64,000 nucleotides of DNA from Ananas comosus. Its lineage: Eukaryota; Streptophyta; Magnoliopsida; Poales; Bromeliaceae. The position numbers were made by a program, and so were the translations under genes. Positions 1 to 13,600 of the stretch are shown here, in pieces (positions within the stretch are counted from its first letter, which is position 1; each line of letters starts with the position of its first letter). Below the pieces are notes generated by a model, which worked only from the letters and a program-made list of their open reading frames with translations, was not told the origin of the DNA and searched no databases. The DNA is taken from contig NC_033627.1 in the NCBI RefSeq assembly GCF_001540865.1, positions 2,652,334 through 2,716,333 of the forward strand, given 5' to 3'.

Positions 1-1254
1 TAATAAAACTATAGACAGGTTTTATTTCTTATATTCCAATATTTTAACTTCACATAAACAACCTAATAATGCTCCTTTTTATTTCCTTCTATAGCTTGGG
101 GGGCCGTTATCGCTTCCCTGGGGATTATACGTTCTAATATGCCAGGTAAAATGGAGTAAAATGGAGTAAATTGGTATTATAACAAACTTTTTCCTTCATA
201 TTTCTTACTATCAATTTTTGATCAAAACTTATTTTCTCTCAGAGATCACCAGAGAAACCCTGCTTAAACGACGTGTCCGAGGCCGGAACATGGCGAAAAA
301 CTGCCTTAGCTATTGCCATATTTCTTGTTGTATTAACTCTCCTTCCATTATGGGATGAACTAGCAGAAGAGCTAGGTATAGGCCTTGTAACTACATTCTG
401 AGGTGAATATTTTTGCTGTATTGGACTTATTCTAAGTCCTTTTTTTTGGGTCAAATTTTAGCTACAAATTGTAAACTTGTCACACCAAATTTGTAACTGC
501 GTAAAAATGTTACCCCTTTACATAAAAAAAAGGGTCTAATAACGGTAATAAATAATCACATAGTTCTGTGTTTGAATTAGTTGTGTTACCTATCTTATTG
601 TTCACCTAGCACCTTATAAACGAAATAACGAAATTATTTTTTGCAAAATTAACCAAGATAGTTGAATACGGGTGTATGGACCTTAATAATCGAGACTAAA
701 AAGTGTACCAAGTTCGTACTCAACACCGCTTCATTCGATGAACCCTGCATATGTGAACCAATTGAAAATTTTTATATCGTATATTATGTTGAGATTAGTA
801 CTTTTGGATCAGCAATTTTTAAAAATATATATTACGTAACATGACAACAAGGACTAGTATTAAATGCTTGTGCGCAAAAATCCTAATAACCAAAAAGCAA
901 TGTATAAAAAAAAAAAAAGAGGATATTTTGAAGGTCAAGTGATCTACGGTTGTGATTAATTCAAACATGGACCGAAAAGATAAAAGGAAATAATAATAAT
1001 AATATAATAATAAAAGAAGAAAAAGTAAGAGGGAAAGAAGCGAACCCCCGATAGACCTACTGCGTTCGAGTTCTCTCTTTCTCCCCGCAAGCGGCGAAAC
1101 CGACATCCTCCGATCCCTAATCTCACCTTAGTTCCCCAAATCCCCCCCAATTCCCGACGAAACCCTAATTTCTCAATCCGAACCCCCATCGTCCTCACCG
1201 CCACCACCGCCTACCCCGATCGCTCCGCCGATCGCCGCCGCGCTGACTCACGAG
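1..1254. other. Upstream region of the BTB gene, no confident gene
   Basis: AT-rich DNA becoming GC-rich from about 1020, consistent with the promoter and 5' leader of the BTB gene that starts at 1255. There is a short tandem repeat of aaaatggagt around 148-172 and a TAA-rich stretch near 990-1010. A 71-codon open frame lies on the minus strand at 454-239, but I recognise no domain in it. It could be a decayed or terminal exon of a gene lying to the left. Confidence 0.5.
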
Positions 1255-1928
1255 ATGATCCCGGAGATCGTCCCCCCGCCGCCTCCCGGCGGGGTGGGGG
1301 CGGCGGCGGCGGCGGCGGCGGCGCGGGACCTCTCGGCCTCCCCGACGAGCTCCCGCTCGGTGACGGAGACGGTGAACGGATCCCACCGCTTCGTGATCCA
1401 GGGGTACTCCTTGGCGAAGGGGATGGGCGTGGGGAAGCACATCGCCAGCGACAACTTCACCGTGGGAGGGTACCAGTGGGCGATCTACTTCTACCCCGAC
1501 GGGAAGAACCCCGAGGACAACTCCGCGTACGTCTCCGTGTTCATCGCCCTCGCGAGCGAGGGGACCGACGTGCGCGCGCTCTTCGAGCTTACGCTCCTCG
1601 ACCAGAGCGGGAAGGGGAAGCACAAGGTGCACAGCCACTTCGATCGCTCGCTCGAGAGCGGGCCTTACACGCTCAAGTACCGCGGGAGCATGTGGTAAGG
1701 CGATCGAGATCCCTCCCTGTGAAGAATCGGTTGATTCGATTGTTGGATTTTCTTGAATTGATTGATGATGAGCCCTGAGTTGTGCGATTCGCTTGTTGGA
1801 TTCGTTAATTTGATAGATGAGCAATGTTCTTCTCTCTCTCTTGGATTTTCTTGAATTGATTGATGATGAGCCCTGAGTTGTGCTATTCGCTTGTTGGATT
1901 CGTTAATTTGATAGATGAGCAATGTTCT

Positions 1929-1973
<45 letters not shown>

Positions 1974-4900
1974 TATTTATGACCTTTGCTTTGGAACGTG
2001 ATAGAGTGCTAGTTGTTTTCTCTCCCCTGTGCAAGAATTAGGTGATTTTCTTGTTATATTTCTTTAATTGATCGATGAGGAACGTTAATGCTCTTTTCTA
2101 TACCTTTTTTACATATGTATGAGATAGACCTTGAAATTTGATAGAGCAACGGTAGATGAGCCCTGATTTAATGTTTCATAGCTTGATTATTTTATGGGAT
2201 GATGAGGTTTAGTTCGCAGTGCTAAAATCTTTACGAACTATAAAAAGAAACTTAAATATTCTTCTCTAGTTCTTTTTGATTTCTTATTCTAAAAGGATGT
2301 TCCTTGTGGATTATGAAATATAGTCAGGTTGACCGGAGAGTCTGAGTGTTTCTTAATGATGGAAATATAGGAATGTTATGGACTGAGATAAGGGGTTAAA
2401 CATGGGATCTTGCATTACTAATATGGTTGTCAGTGCTTTTAATATAGGCGTGCGGACGACTTTCAACTGGTTTTAGCTATATAGTTAATCTTGATTTCAT
2501 TTTTGGACTCTAATAATATATCTTAGATGGTAGGCTTTATATAATGGTAGATTTATAGAATCCCATCATATTTCATGTCTCTGCCACACCAGGTTCTGAG
2601 AATTTTTATGTTATTTTATCCACAATGATTTTTAAATGTAAGGATGGTACATCATAGTAGGACATCTTCAATTTTTTAGGTTATGTATTAAAAGCTGTCA
2701 ATCAATTGTTCTGATTTAGTCTTTTAGGGCACTCAGTTTTTGTTGTGCTTTATTAAATTTCTTTAAGCTAGTTTGTTAGTGCAACCAATAGCTTGTCAAT
2801 GCAGCCATTCTTATTGGGCAATGTTGTTGTAGTTGTTGGAACGCGCTCAACTGTTTCTTGTATTTAAACTTCTAAATCATATTTGAGAGTTTCCATTGCT
2901 TTTGAACTATTACTCTTGTTGTAACTCTTGCCTTTTTAAAGGAACTGGAAAATTTTGTTCTTAGAATCTTGAAAGAAGGTTGCAATATTTTCTTTTGATT
3001 CCATTGTCCCGCAACCTTTTGAAGTAGAAAATACTTGCTGAGTTTCAATAATCGTCAGTATGAAGAAATACCTTATTAAACTGGGCACCAAAGTATGCTT
3101 TGGGTGCTTCAAAACCAAGCTTGTCTCTCATGTTCCTTTAATCTTGTGAGTTTTTAAGTAGATTCACTTTTCTCATTTATACTGTACCTTTTCACATTAA
3201 ATTTATGTTGCTCCTGATGGGTCTCTTTAGGGGTTATAAACGCTTCTTCAGGAGGACCGCTCTTGAGACATCAGATTTTCTTAAAGATGACTGCTTGAAG
3301 ATAAACTGTACTGTTGGTGTCGTGGTGTCAGCTACAGATTATTCCAGACCACACTCAATACAGGTCCCTGATTCTGATATAGGATTGCATTTTGGTATGC
3401 TTCTGGAGAATCAGGAAGGTTCAGACATTGTTTTTAATGTGGCCGGGGAGAAATTTCATGCCCATAAGTTGGTGTTGGCTGCTCGATCTCCTATATTTAG
3501 AGCTGAGTTTTTTGAGGGGTTAAATGATGAGAAGGATGAGATTACTATTCCTGATATGGAACCAGAGGTCTTCAAGGTGAGGAACTTCATTTCCTTCTGC
3601 TTTGGTTGTGTTGCTCTGATTGCCTTTTCTTGGAAATAATTTTTCTTGAGTTCTTTACATATATTCCACTGTGAAATCTGAATATTTATACATGCCCTTT
3701 GAGAATTAATTTCTTACATATATTCTCTTATATTACTAGAAGTGTCCTCTTTAAAACTTGGTCTGATACAAAGTCAAATCTCCTGCATGCATTGGATACT
3801 TCCATTTGAAGAAGTAGGCGTTTTTGCAAGAAAAATACACTTTTGATTGGTATTACATAAAAATTCTGATTTTACAGGCATATATATTTAACTTGATGAT
3901 TTGCTAGTGTATGTATATAAAAGCCCTATTTTGCTAATTCATTGCATTTTGCAGGCGATGCTACACTTTATCTACAGAGATACTCTGGTTGATGATTATG
4001 TCTTGGCTGCATCAAGTTCTGTTTCGTCTATTTCTGATACTTTGGCTGCAAAATTATTGGCAGCTGCAGATAAATATGACTTGGGAAGGCTTAGGTTATT
4101 GTGCGAATCTTACTTGTGCAAGGATATATCTGTAAATTCTGTTGCGAGCACTCTTGCATTGGCGGATCGTCATCATGCCATGGAACTTAAGGCAGTTTGC
4201 CTAAAATTTGCTGCCGAAAACCTTTCAGGTACTAACTTTTTATCTTTCATATCTGCACTTTAGAAGTTTGACTAGCTATCATAAGCTCAAAATTCATACA
4301 ATATTACTGATTTTTCCAAGTAAATTTTGTAGTATACCAAAGTCAATTAAATATAGAAACTCATTTTTGTGCTAGGTCCTGTATATGTAATAGAAATTAG
4401 GAAATATGGTGTTATGTTAGTGTCAAAACAAGTTGAGAATGCTTGCTTCAGTAGATTATTTTAGAGAATAGAGATTTTTTTTAGTTGGCTTTGACCCCAG
4501 ATGCCTTTACTAATTTGTTGGATTTTCTAGGTTTGCCATATCCTTTTTTTTTCCTTTTTTTTTTCACTATTCATTTGTTGTTATTTAAGCTGATATAATA
4601 CTCTAGCTTTTTCTGAGAACCACTCTTTGAGGAATTACTATCATTGCCTTTCCGTTTTGCATGAGTTGTTTTAATTTTATCTTTATTGTTGGAGAATTAG
4701 ACTGCACTTGTTTTTCTGGAGGCAATTCGAATTCATGTTTTCGCCTCTTCTTTCTGAATTAACATTATTATGAGTAAGCTCTTTTATTGTGCTTGGATAT
4801 GCGTGCCTTACTTGGATCATGATCCGAAGGAGCTTTTTGCGTGTGGTGCGCGTGCGGACGTGGGTGGGTGGGTGTTCGTGTTGGTGTCGGTGTTCTTGTG

Positions 4901-5355
4901 GATGGTCTTGGAACTTGGAACATGGGTTGTTATTTAAATCCAGTCTCAATTAGTCGAAATACCGCAGACTATAGGCTTTGCGGTTAAACAGTTGGATCAT
5001 CTGTTAATGTGTTTGCTTTCAATTTGTCCATTTGACATTTAATTACCCATGAATTGCTTTTCTAATAACTTCCTTTCTTTTTTACTTCCGGATATTGTTT
5101 AAGCCGTCTCTGTCAGTTCCTTAGACTTCGTGACGTTTCAGATACCGTTATGTCCCTTATTTCTCTGCAGCTGTAATACGGTCTGATGGCTTTGAGTTTC
5201 TCAAAGAGAATTGTCCCTCACTGCAGTCGGAGCTTCTGAGGACGGTTGCCGGGTGTGAGGAGGAATGCAGCAGCGGCGGCAAGAGCCAGAGCGTGTGGGC
5301 CCAGCTCTCGGATGGTGGGGACACCAGCGGCCGCAGGGTGAGGGCGAGAATCTGA
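1255..5355 (+). CDS. BPM: BTB/POZ-MATH (BPM-type) protein, CUL3 ubiquitin-ligase substrate adaptor
   Basis: Four exons, 1255-1694, 3231-3576, 3955-4228 and 5171-5355, join in frame with GT..AG introns and give 414 residues, the usual length of plant BPM proteins. An alanine/proline-rich leader (1-40) precedes a MATH domain (about 43-170, with [15 protein letters not shown] and [11 protein letters not shown]). A BTB/POZ domain follows (about 207-325, with [20 protein letters not shown] and [12 protein letters not shown]), then the BPM C-terminal helical region ending in VRARI. In the family, MATH binds substrates such as homeodomain, ERF/AP2 and MYB factors, and BTB binds CUL3 for ubiquitination in nucleus and cytoplasm. 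The start is the first ATG in frame with MATH. Exon 1 is much more GC-rich than the later exons. Intron 1 carries a 98-bp tandem repeat and a TC/AC microsatellite. Which BPM paralogue it is cannot be told. Confidence 0.93.
1743..1976. repeat. 98-bp tandem duplication plus (TC)n(AC)n microsatellite in BPM intron 1
   Basis: A block beginning ttggattttcttgaattg at 1743 recurs almost unchanged at 1841, a period of 98 bp. The second copy runs into (TC)n and then (AC)n up to about 1972. A much decayed third copy may follow at about 2001-2096. Confidence 0.85.
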
Positions 5356-7655
5356 TAATCTGTACAAATAGGTACCAACAACCTCTCTTGTATGAAAATA
5401 GACTCAGATTATTAATGGTTGTCCAGGGTGGGGGGAGGGTGAGAATGGAATAACATTGGCCTTGTGTTGTTTGTAATCTCATTGTGGACTCTGATGAAAT
5501 GCCGCACTTATTCACCGAAGGTGAGTGTATAAGTAGCTAGGCCGCTGGATCTTTCCTAATACAAAATGACTCCTTTATTATCTGTCGCTGTTGATGGCTT
5601 CTAAAGAGGCTACCCTTCTCGCGGCGTGACCGTTGCTGCCGCTGAGAGGTTGCAGTTGCAGGTGATAGCCTGCGCGACATGGGGGCGGCACTGCTGCTGC
5701 AAGCTGTAAGCTGTGCGTAGTAAGTACTGGATGGGGGTTAATGACTTGTTGATATTGTTAGATCCCTCGAGGTAGTCGTTTGCATGTTTCTTCTATACAA
5801 CATTCAACAAGAGCAAGTTTTTCAACATTTTGTGGTCATTTGCTACTACAGTTTGGCACTCTCGGCCTTCCGCACGGTTGTGTTAACTAGTGTTCGTCAT
5901 ATAGAGCAAATTCATCGTGTGGTGTTCTCGCCTACGTCGAGAGAGGTAGCCTCCTGATAGTTTTAAGCAAATCCCGTATCACACCTCTCTCAACTGTCAG
6001 GCGCTAACAAGTCATTGTCTGGCCTTAGCCATGAGCCGCGTGTCTGAACTGTCTTTCATCCCATTCATCGTCTCAAATAGTCGTCAAATCTCAATCGCCG
6101 CCTAAGAGTGAGGTACGGCACTTCCATTTTTACGAGCTGTACTTTCTAAGAAGGGAATTAATATTGCCTATCCATAGTCAAAGTACAATAAAATAAAATC
6201 AAAACAAGATATAATATATTTACTCGCGTAGTATAAAATCTAGCTTTGACGATATTAATTCTCATAATTTAAGAAAAGACTAGCAAAGTGTGCTTATAAT
6301 GCATGTAAGATGTTTAAAATAAATAATTTATTTTTTAAAAAATAATTCAGATCGTGATGTTTTTATATAATCAATAATTTTTATATAGATCATTAATGAA
6401 TTTCATAATTTTTAAAACTTTATTATAGTTATATAAAAATAGTTTAAAAAATTCTTGTTCTAAGCTGGGTGAAGAGAATTTTTAATTGTTTTAAGAAAAA
6501 ATATAAGGAGATAATAATATTTTTTATTTAAAAATCGAAGAAGATTTTCCTATGTTCCTAAAAGGATGTGACTGTATATTTAATTCTTTAATTTAAAAGA
6601 ATAAATAAATTGGAGGGATATTATTTATTTAATACATTAATTTGAAGACAAGTGAAATATATATCAATTTACATACTAAAATTGATCCAAGTAATATTTA
6701 TAATCAAACAATATCTATAATCAATAGAATAGTCTTTATAAACTAACCCCCTAAACTGTTTTTGCTTGAGACATGTTAACTATTAATTTTACCAAATAAA
6801 TAAAAATTAAATCAAAAATTTTAAATCTTAAATATAAAATTTCAAATATAGATTAACAAAATACTCTATAACATTGAATAATAATATATTAGATAACTAA
6901 CAAATAAAAAATTAGAAAGATATCAATTAAAAAAATTAATAAAAGTTGGAAATCTGATTAAAAATTGCATATAATAATTAATACAACTTTTCTATATCTT
7001 CTCCTCCCCCATCCTCTCCCCGCACATCATGATAAAATATTTGAGAAATACATAGATGATGAGTATTACTATAAGAAAGGTGAAAAAAAAATAAGTATTA
7101 TAATAAAATGATAGGTGACGAATATTATACAAAAAAAAAATTAAAAAAACATATAGGTGACGAATATTACTAAGTGAGAAAAAACATGAATATTATTATC
7201 ACAAAAAATGAAAGATACTTTTTATTTTCAACTGTTGGATAAAATTCAATAATAAAAAAATTAAATTTATATTTAAAAATAAATTATTATTTGAAATGAA
7301 TAGTTGGACATAAAAATATTACTGAAAAATTAAAGACAATTTCGAAAAAAAAAAAGGGGTAAAATTCAAGCTTCTATAAGTAATATAGATAGAGATTTAA
7401 CAGTGAATGGAATGTAGGGCAAATCACAAGGCCTCAACAGGTGAAGTGGTGAACCAGGTCCAGCCAATAATTACCCGCACAGTAACAGCTCGGAATGACG
7501 CATCCCAACGAATGGCTACTGATGCTAACAACTTGCGTAACAGCTTATGTAACTCCTCGTTGAATTTTTATTGTGTAATTTTTGAAAAGAGGTACAAAGA
7601 TGGACACTGGTCAAATAAGTTGATTAAATTTAACACCACCTTTTTTCGGGATGTC
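5356..7655. other. Intergenic region between convergent BPM and NOT3 genes
   Basis: The first few hundred bases are probably the BPM 3' untranslated region. From about 6120 to 7380 the DNA is extremely AT-rich, with short degenerate direct repeats containing gaatattat at about 7060-7200. No coding exon, RNA gene or intact transposon was recognised. Confidence 0.5.
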
Positions 7656-10600
7656 TTACACCACAAGCTCATCCTCAAGGTAATTGTATTCAAACGTGAA
7701 GTCAGTTTTGATCCTTTGGCACCTGCAAAAAACCAGCATGTTAGCAGAGGAAGAGAAAATTCACCGATAATTGACAAGGCAGACAATTAGATTATATCGT
7801 TTAAAAAAAGGGAAAAAATCTGATAATTCGATCGAAAATTAGTCATCGAAAATCTACGTCTACATCGATGAACATCAGTTGCCCCGAAACAAAATTCATT
7901 CTCATTTTATATACTATCTCTAGTTGGTGGATTGTAATAGCCACTTTTTCGGTTGTAAGTAGCAAAATCCTGTAGATACAACTGTTAAGGAGATTAACAT
8001 ACCATCCGGAACCCTCATCACTGACATGGAAATCAAAGTACACATATGACCCCCTCTCATATTCATCGTTTGTAACTTTCGGCTCCTCGTGCCTTTGGAA
8101 CCACGTGTTGTATTTCTTGTGGTACCTCCACGATTGCCTCTTCAGTTCTCTTGCCGCTAAGTACTGCTGATATGTGTTCTGCAGCATTAATACTAAATAT
8201 GAGTAGTGCGACCCAAATGATCTTGGCTTAAAAGGTCGCTATCTTTACAAAGGAGTTCAGTTAAGATGGATTCAAGAAACCTGTTGATAGTAAAATGCAA
8301 AGAAGAGTGTATCTGTGCCTATCGGATCAATTCCTAACCGTTCCCAGAAAGCACCATTGGAAACAATTGGGGCCTGGGTTTGAGGAAAGCTAGACGGAGT
8401 AACTGCAGGATGCCTCTGCAGATGCAGCCAATCAACTTATAAGAGACAATAATAGAGGAGTTACACATATACCTCCGCAAAATCATTGCTTACATATACG
8501 CCGCTGTAATCCTCTTGTATGTCCACTTTAATACATAATTTTTGAAAGGCGTGTATGAAAATCTAGATTTCGCAGGGACACGTGTAAAGGACAATTTTGC
8601 AGGGTATTGGATAATAAACCTACAAATAATATGCAAATTAGCAATTAGAAAGGAAAGCAAACAGTACCGGCACATAGCTTTTCAAACGTTCCGAGTCTTT
8701 TGGTTGCGGAAGTTTATAGTAGGCAGATTCAAGCATCTGCATGTTATAGATGTTATCATGCATTCCACCAGAACTACCAGATTGGCCGCTGATGTTATCT
8801 CCTATTGTACCAAGGTCTGAGACGCTTCTTCTGCCGATGACCCCAAGGCTACCTGATTGCTGACTAGGTTGTAGTGGCTGGCCAGGTGAGATGTCAGTAT
8901 CTCTGGTTAACTGATTGCCTTCTGTCACAGAGGTAGAACTTGTATTCTGCAAAAAAGTAGAATACGAAAAACATTTTGCTATAAAGCAATCACACAGAAT
9001 TATAAATAATTCCTAATGAAGGACAAGCACTGAACTTCTTTGACTTGCATGCATTCTTAAAAATTATAAATGTTGCCTGTATTTGAATTTTGTCCTTTTA
9101 ATTTCAATTGTAAACTTTAGTCCCTTAAGTCTTAAAGTGTTTTTAAATTTTCTTTCACCCTTTTTAAGGAAGACCCCTTTAAGGCCACAGCTGTTTCTGC
9201 ACAATAAGTCCTTCCATGAGTATACAGTCTAAAAAGTGCCACATCAGCACCATCATTAGACTATGCAATGTTAAGATTGAAACTCTGATGGCGAGAGTAA
9301 AACTAATGTCAAACTTTGTGGATCAAAGTAAAATCAAGGTCAAAAGTTCAGGTTTAAAATTACAATAATATGGACTAAATTGTTTTTGTAATCAAACTTC
9401 GAAATCAAAATTGTTGAATTTGAAAATCAGAGGAAGAAATTAAAACCAGGATATAACTGAGGGAATAAATTTATAACTATACTAACATCTTTTACATCTC
9501 AGATTTTGTTTTAGCAGCTTCTAAAGAGATTCTTACTAAAGAGATCAAAAAAGAATTAAAATGCAAAATTTATTTCTGTATTTGCAGAAAGATATGGGCA
9601 TTAGTAAAAGAGCATTCCAAAAGAAGTATTTTTCATCGGCATCAGATCTAGAAATATACGTTGCAACCTACTCTAAATTTAAATAGGAACAAATCACTCT
9701 AAGACCACAATCAGAAGGCAGATTATTTGATATATACCGCATATTGTGTCTTCGAATCATCCTCACTAATGACTTTGCTAAGTCCAGAACTCGCACCAGT
9801 TTCGGCATTCAAATCATCAGTCGGTCCCTGCTGCTCTTCTGTTTTCGTATGCCCAGCATCTGCTGGAAAATTGCACAAAGATTGGAATACAAAACAGGTA
9901 GAGATCGCAGAAATAAAATCTATATATACCTCCATCTTTTGCCCCAGTTGAAATCAAGGTGTGCTGACTGGATTGTTGAAGAATTGGGCTTGGCTGCTGT
10001 TGTGAGACTGATGGAATGGAAGCAAGACCTGGCCCCTGCACACCAAGTCCGAGGCTCATTTGAGGTGACATGGATGGGCTCTGAGAATTAAACTGGACAA
10101 AGAATTAGAAGTCAGCAGTCAGCAACTTGAGAGAGAGAGAGAGAGCTTAGATCAAGATAGGAAAATAAATAAATAATAACTTGCAACAACCCCTGCACAC
10201 ACACCCAAAAAAAAAAAAACAAAATCCAAGTCTTTCTGCAAAAAGTAACTTCTTAAGGTAATTTAATAGTATTGGGTAAAGTAATTATAGAATCTAAAAG
10301 AGAAAAGCGAGAACTATGTGAAAGTCAAAACATTGCAGTCCGATACCAGAGACTCGAGGAATATCACATTCGGGATGTAATGGTTAAGTGACTATGACTC
10401 TGGTATATAGTTGATCACTTGCTTAACTTGAGGATAAACTAGTAAAAGTTACTGCTCAAAACCCTTTTGCTTGTTAAGTAGCTAAAGGGGTAAGCCAAAA
10501 CCATTATGCTGGCCATTACAATGTCATGGTCGGTACCTGGGCTTTTTTTGCAATTAGCCCCCTGAAAAAAATTTATTTTAAAAATAGCCCCAACAAATTT

Positions 10601-13600
10601 AAATTTGCAAAAATGGCAGTGACCCTGCCACGCAGGCGCCACGTCAACGCCATGCGGGCGGGGCTGGGCCAGATAGTTAAATTAAACACGGTGAACCATT
10701 TACCGTGTCTAAACACGGTGAATGGTTCACCGTGTCTAAGGAAAGAAAAGGGAAAGAAAAGGGAAAGAAAAAATATACGTATTATGAAAAAGATAAGTAT
10801 GGAACACGGTGAATGGTTCACCGTGTTCAACTTAAGAACCCAACCCGTCCGTGTGGCGCTGATGTGGCGCCTATATGGCAAGGTCATGACCATTTTTGCA
10901 AATTTAAATTTGCTGGGGCTATTTTTAAAATAATTTTTTTTTCAAGGGGCTAATTACAAAAAAAGCCCTCTGGACCTTTTTTTCTCTTCTGAATCATTAC
11001 TTTAATCACATCATTGCATAGCTTTGGACCAAAAATATTTCAAATTACGTTTGTCAGGAAAAGGGAAAAGAACTATTGTAACAGCTCTACCACAAGTAAA
11101 ACAAATGCAAGATTTTCTTCAAAACTACAAGACCTTTTAGTATGGAAAAAGATCAAACAAGAAAAGAACCTGTTGCAAGAGTGAGCTTTGCTGCTGTGTA
11201 GAAAACTGCTTCTGATTCATACCAGGGATTTGAGGAACGTTAAGAAGGTTACTGTGATTTTGCTGCTGCACTTGTTGCAAGCGCTGCAAAAACTTTTCCC
11301 TCTGGTCTGGAGCAATCTCAGGTCTTCCACGAAACTGGCCCTGGCACAAGATCATCATCAACATGCCTCAAATGATATAATGTCGAGGGCTAGTAAGGCA
11401 TCTATAAGTTGCCACTTTAAAACCTCTCTTACTTCCACACCAAAAAAAAGGGGAGAAAAGTCTCCCAATCTGTTTTAGCTAGGATTTTCAGGCAAGGAGA
11501 AAAGGTCACACACAAACAGAAGAGGTTCAGTTTCTGTTCAAATATAAATGCCAAATATAAGTCCACTATCAGAGCATGCTGAATATTCAAAGTTCATTGT
11601 CCTCGATATTATAGCCACCAAAAATCAGTTTTATATCCAATTAACCTGGAATCACATGTTAAACAATTATTATTAACATGAAACAGGAACTTTACTGAAA
11701 AGAACAAAAAAAACACTAGACTCAACTGATAACACATGGTCTAGACTATTCTAAATATCAGCACAGAGAGAAATTATAATGCATTAAAGAGAAAAGATGT
11801 ATGAAGCAAATGGGCTTCAAATTTCTGCGTCACAATAAGAATGCTTACTGTTTCATTTTGGAAACCAGATGCACTCTGTGGTCTCCATTGAACACCAGAA
11901 GCAACTCCAGGTGAAAAGACTCTTCCTCCAATGACAGAACCCTCGCCAACATTATTCGTGTCATTTGACACAGTACCATCATTGGTTCTTGAAACCTGTT
12001 GCAATAATATTCTATTTCCTAGAGGTGAAACCAATGGTTGATCAACATTCAGCATATTTCTCTTCATTAAGTCAGACACTGCAGGGACTGAACCAATCGC
12101 TCCGGTTCCAGAAATTCCACTAGCTGTACTTAAGTTCATCGGAGCACTAATATTAGTCTGATTGGATATTCCTCGAGCCATACCCCTCCCTATTCCTATT
12201 TCAGGGATACCAGGAGATGATCTACGGCCAGGGAAAGTCACGTTATCATCTTCTTTTGCAGTAGCGGATGGGTTAACAAGAGATGAAGTAGCAACAGCAG
12301 ATGTGCTCTCTGAAACACCCCGAACACTTGCAGGACCAGAGAGTATAGCTGCTACCGTCGGCGTTCCGACCAGTGGGCGTGCGGTGGTAGAAGCGACAGT
12401 GGGAATAGGTGTCCCAGTGCTGATACCTGGGGAAGCTGCTCCCATAGCAGCACTTTTCAGAGGTGGTGGTGTTCTTGGTACTGCATCAGAACTGCTGTCC
12501 AGAGAAGCTGTTTCCTCGCCTTGGTCGTTACTGGTACTTTGTGACGCAGTTGACGAAAGAGCAGCCTACCGGAAAGAATGTGTGTTGGATTAAATAAGTA
12601 ATTAATTTTCAGGTGCAGAATGTATAGAGGAGCAAAACGGATAAAGCTTAAAATGCTATTGCCAGAAACAGAAGAGTGATCTGGCAGTTTGAGATTTTTG
12701 CCAAAACAACGAAAAGGTAAATGTCCTGGGTACTATATTAGTTTCTTACAATTGTGTTTGGAATTCTTAAGGTAATGAAAGAAACCTGATTAGGCGAACT
12801 GGCTGCTGAATTCTTCAAACCTAAAACTGAACTAGCAGTAGAAACAGAACCAATACCCTACAAAGCAAGGAAATATGATAGAACGATATGTGACTAGTTT
12901 TTCAGGTATAAGAAACCATCATCATCCATGAAGGAGAGCAACCAAAAATTTTAAAAAAGAAAAAAAAATCTAGATAAATAGCAGAAACTTAGAAATGAAG
13001 AGGCTTAACATAAAAAATGAACTTCTTTGGTGACTGATTCAAGATAGTACTACTTACGAAAAAAAGCTAATGTTTATAATTAATTAATTGAATGAAAGGT
13101 TAGGTAGTTGTTTCCAAATGGCCCAAATTCAGATTAGTTCTGTGCATTTCATTCTGTGCATTTCACCGAGAATTTAATTAAAGAATGAGTAGAATGAACA
13201 ATAAATCAGCATTACTTTAATAAGACCGGAAGGACCAAGGGAAACCAGGTCTTCTAGTGCTTCAACCTTTTCCAAAGGTAATGAGCTATAGAGCTCATCA
13301 ACATCACTGAATTCCTCAAAATCCTCCTGCATAGATTTCAAACTTTGATAAAAGTCAATATCGGCATTAAGGAGGCAATGTGGTATAAAATGTTAAAAAA
13401 CTTTTACATATGAGAACAGAAGAAAATTTAGAAAAATTTGTATTACACATTGCAGAAAATATTTAAGAAGTCAAGGTACCTGATTACGTTCAACATAATC
13501 TTCTAGAAAATCTTTTATATCATTGACTTGGTCAGGACTTAATTCATCATTTTCTAACAGCCTCAAAATCAGCTCCAGTTTCTTGATATGCGCCTTATGC

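Noticed and set aside
1195..1824. Minus-strand 209-codon frame over BPM exon 1
   Set aside because: Antisense shadow of the MATH-coding exon with atypical composition.
7407..7790. Plus-strand 127-codon frame
   Set aside because: It runs antisense over the last NOT3 exon and shows no recognisable domain.
10526..10933. Frames on both strands in the NOT3 intron
   Set aside because: Mirror products of the foldback element arms.
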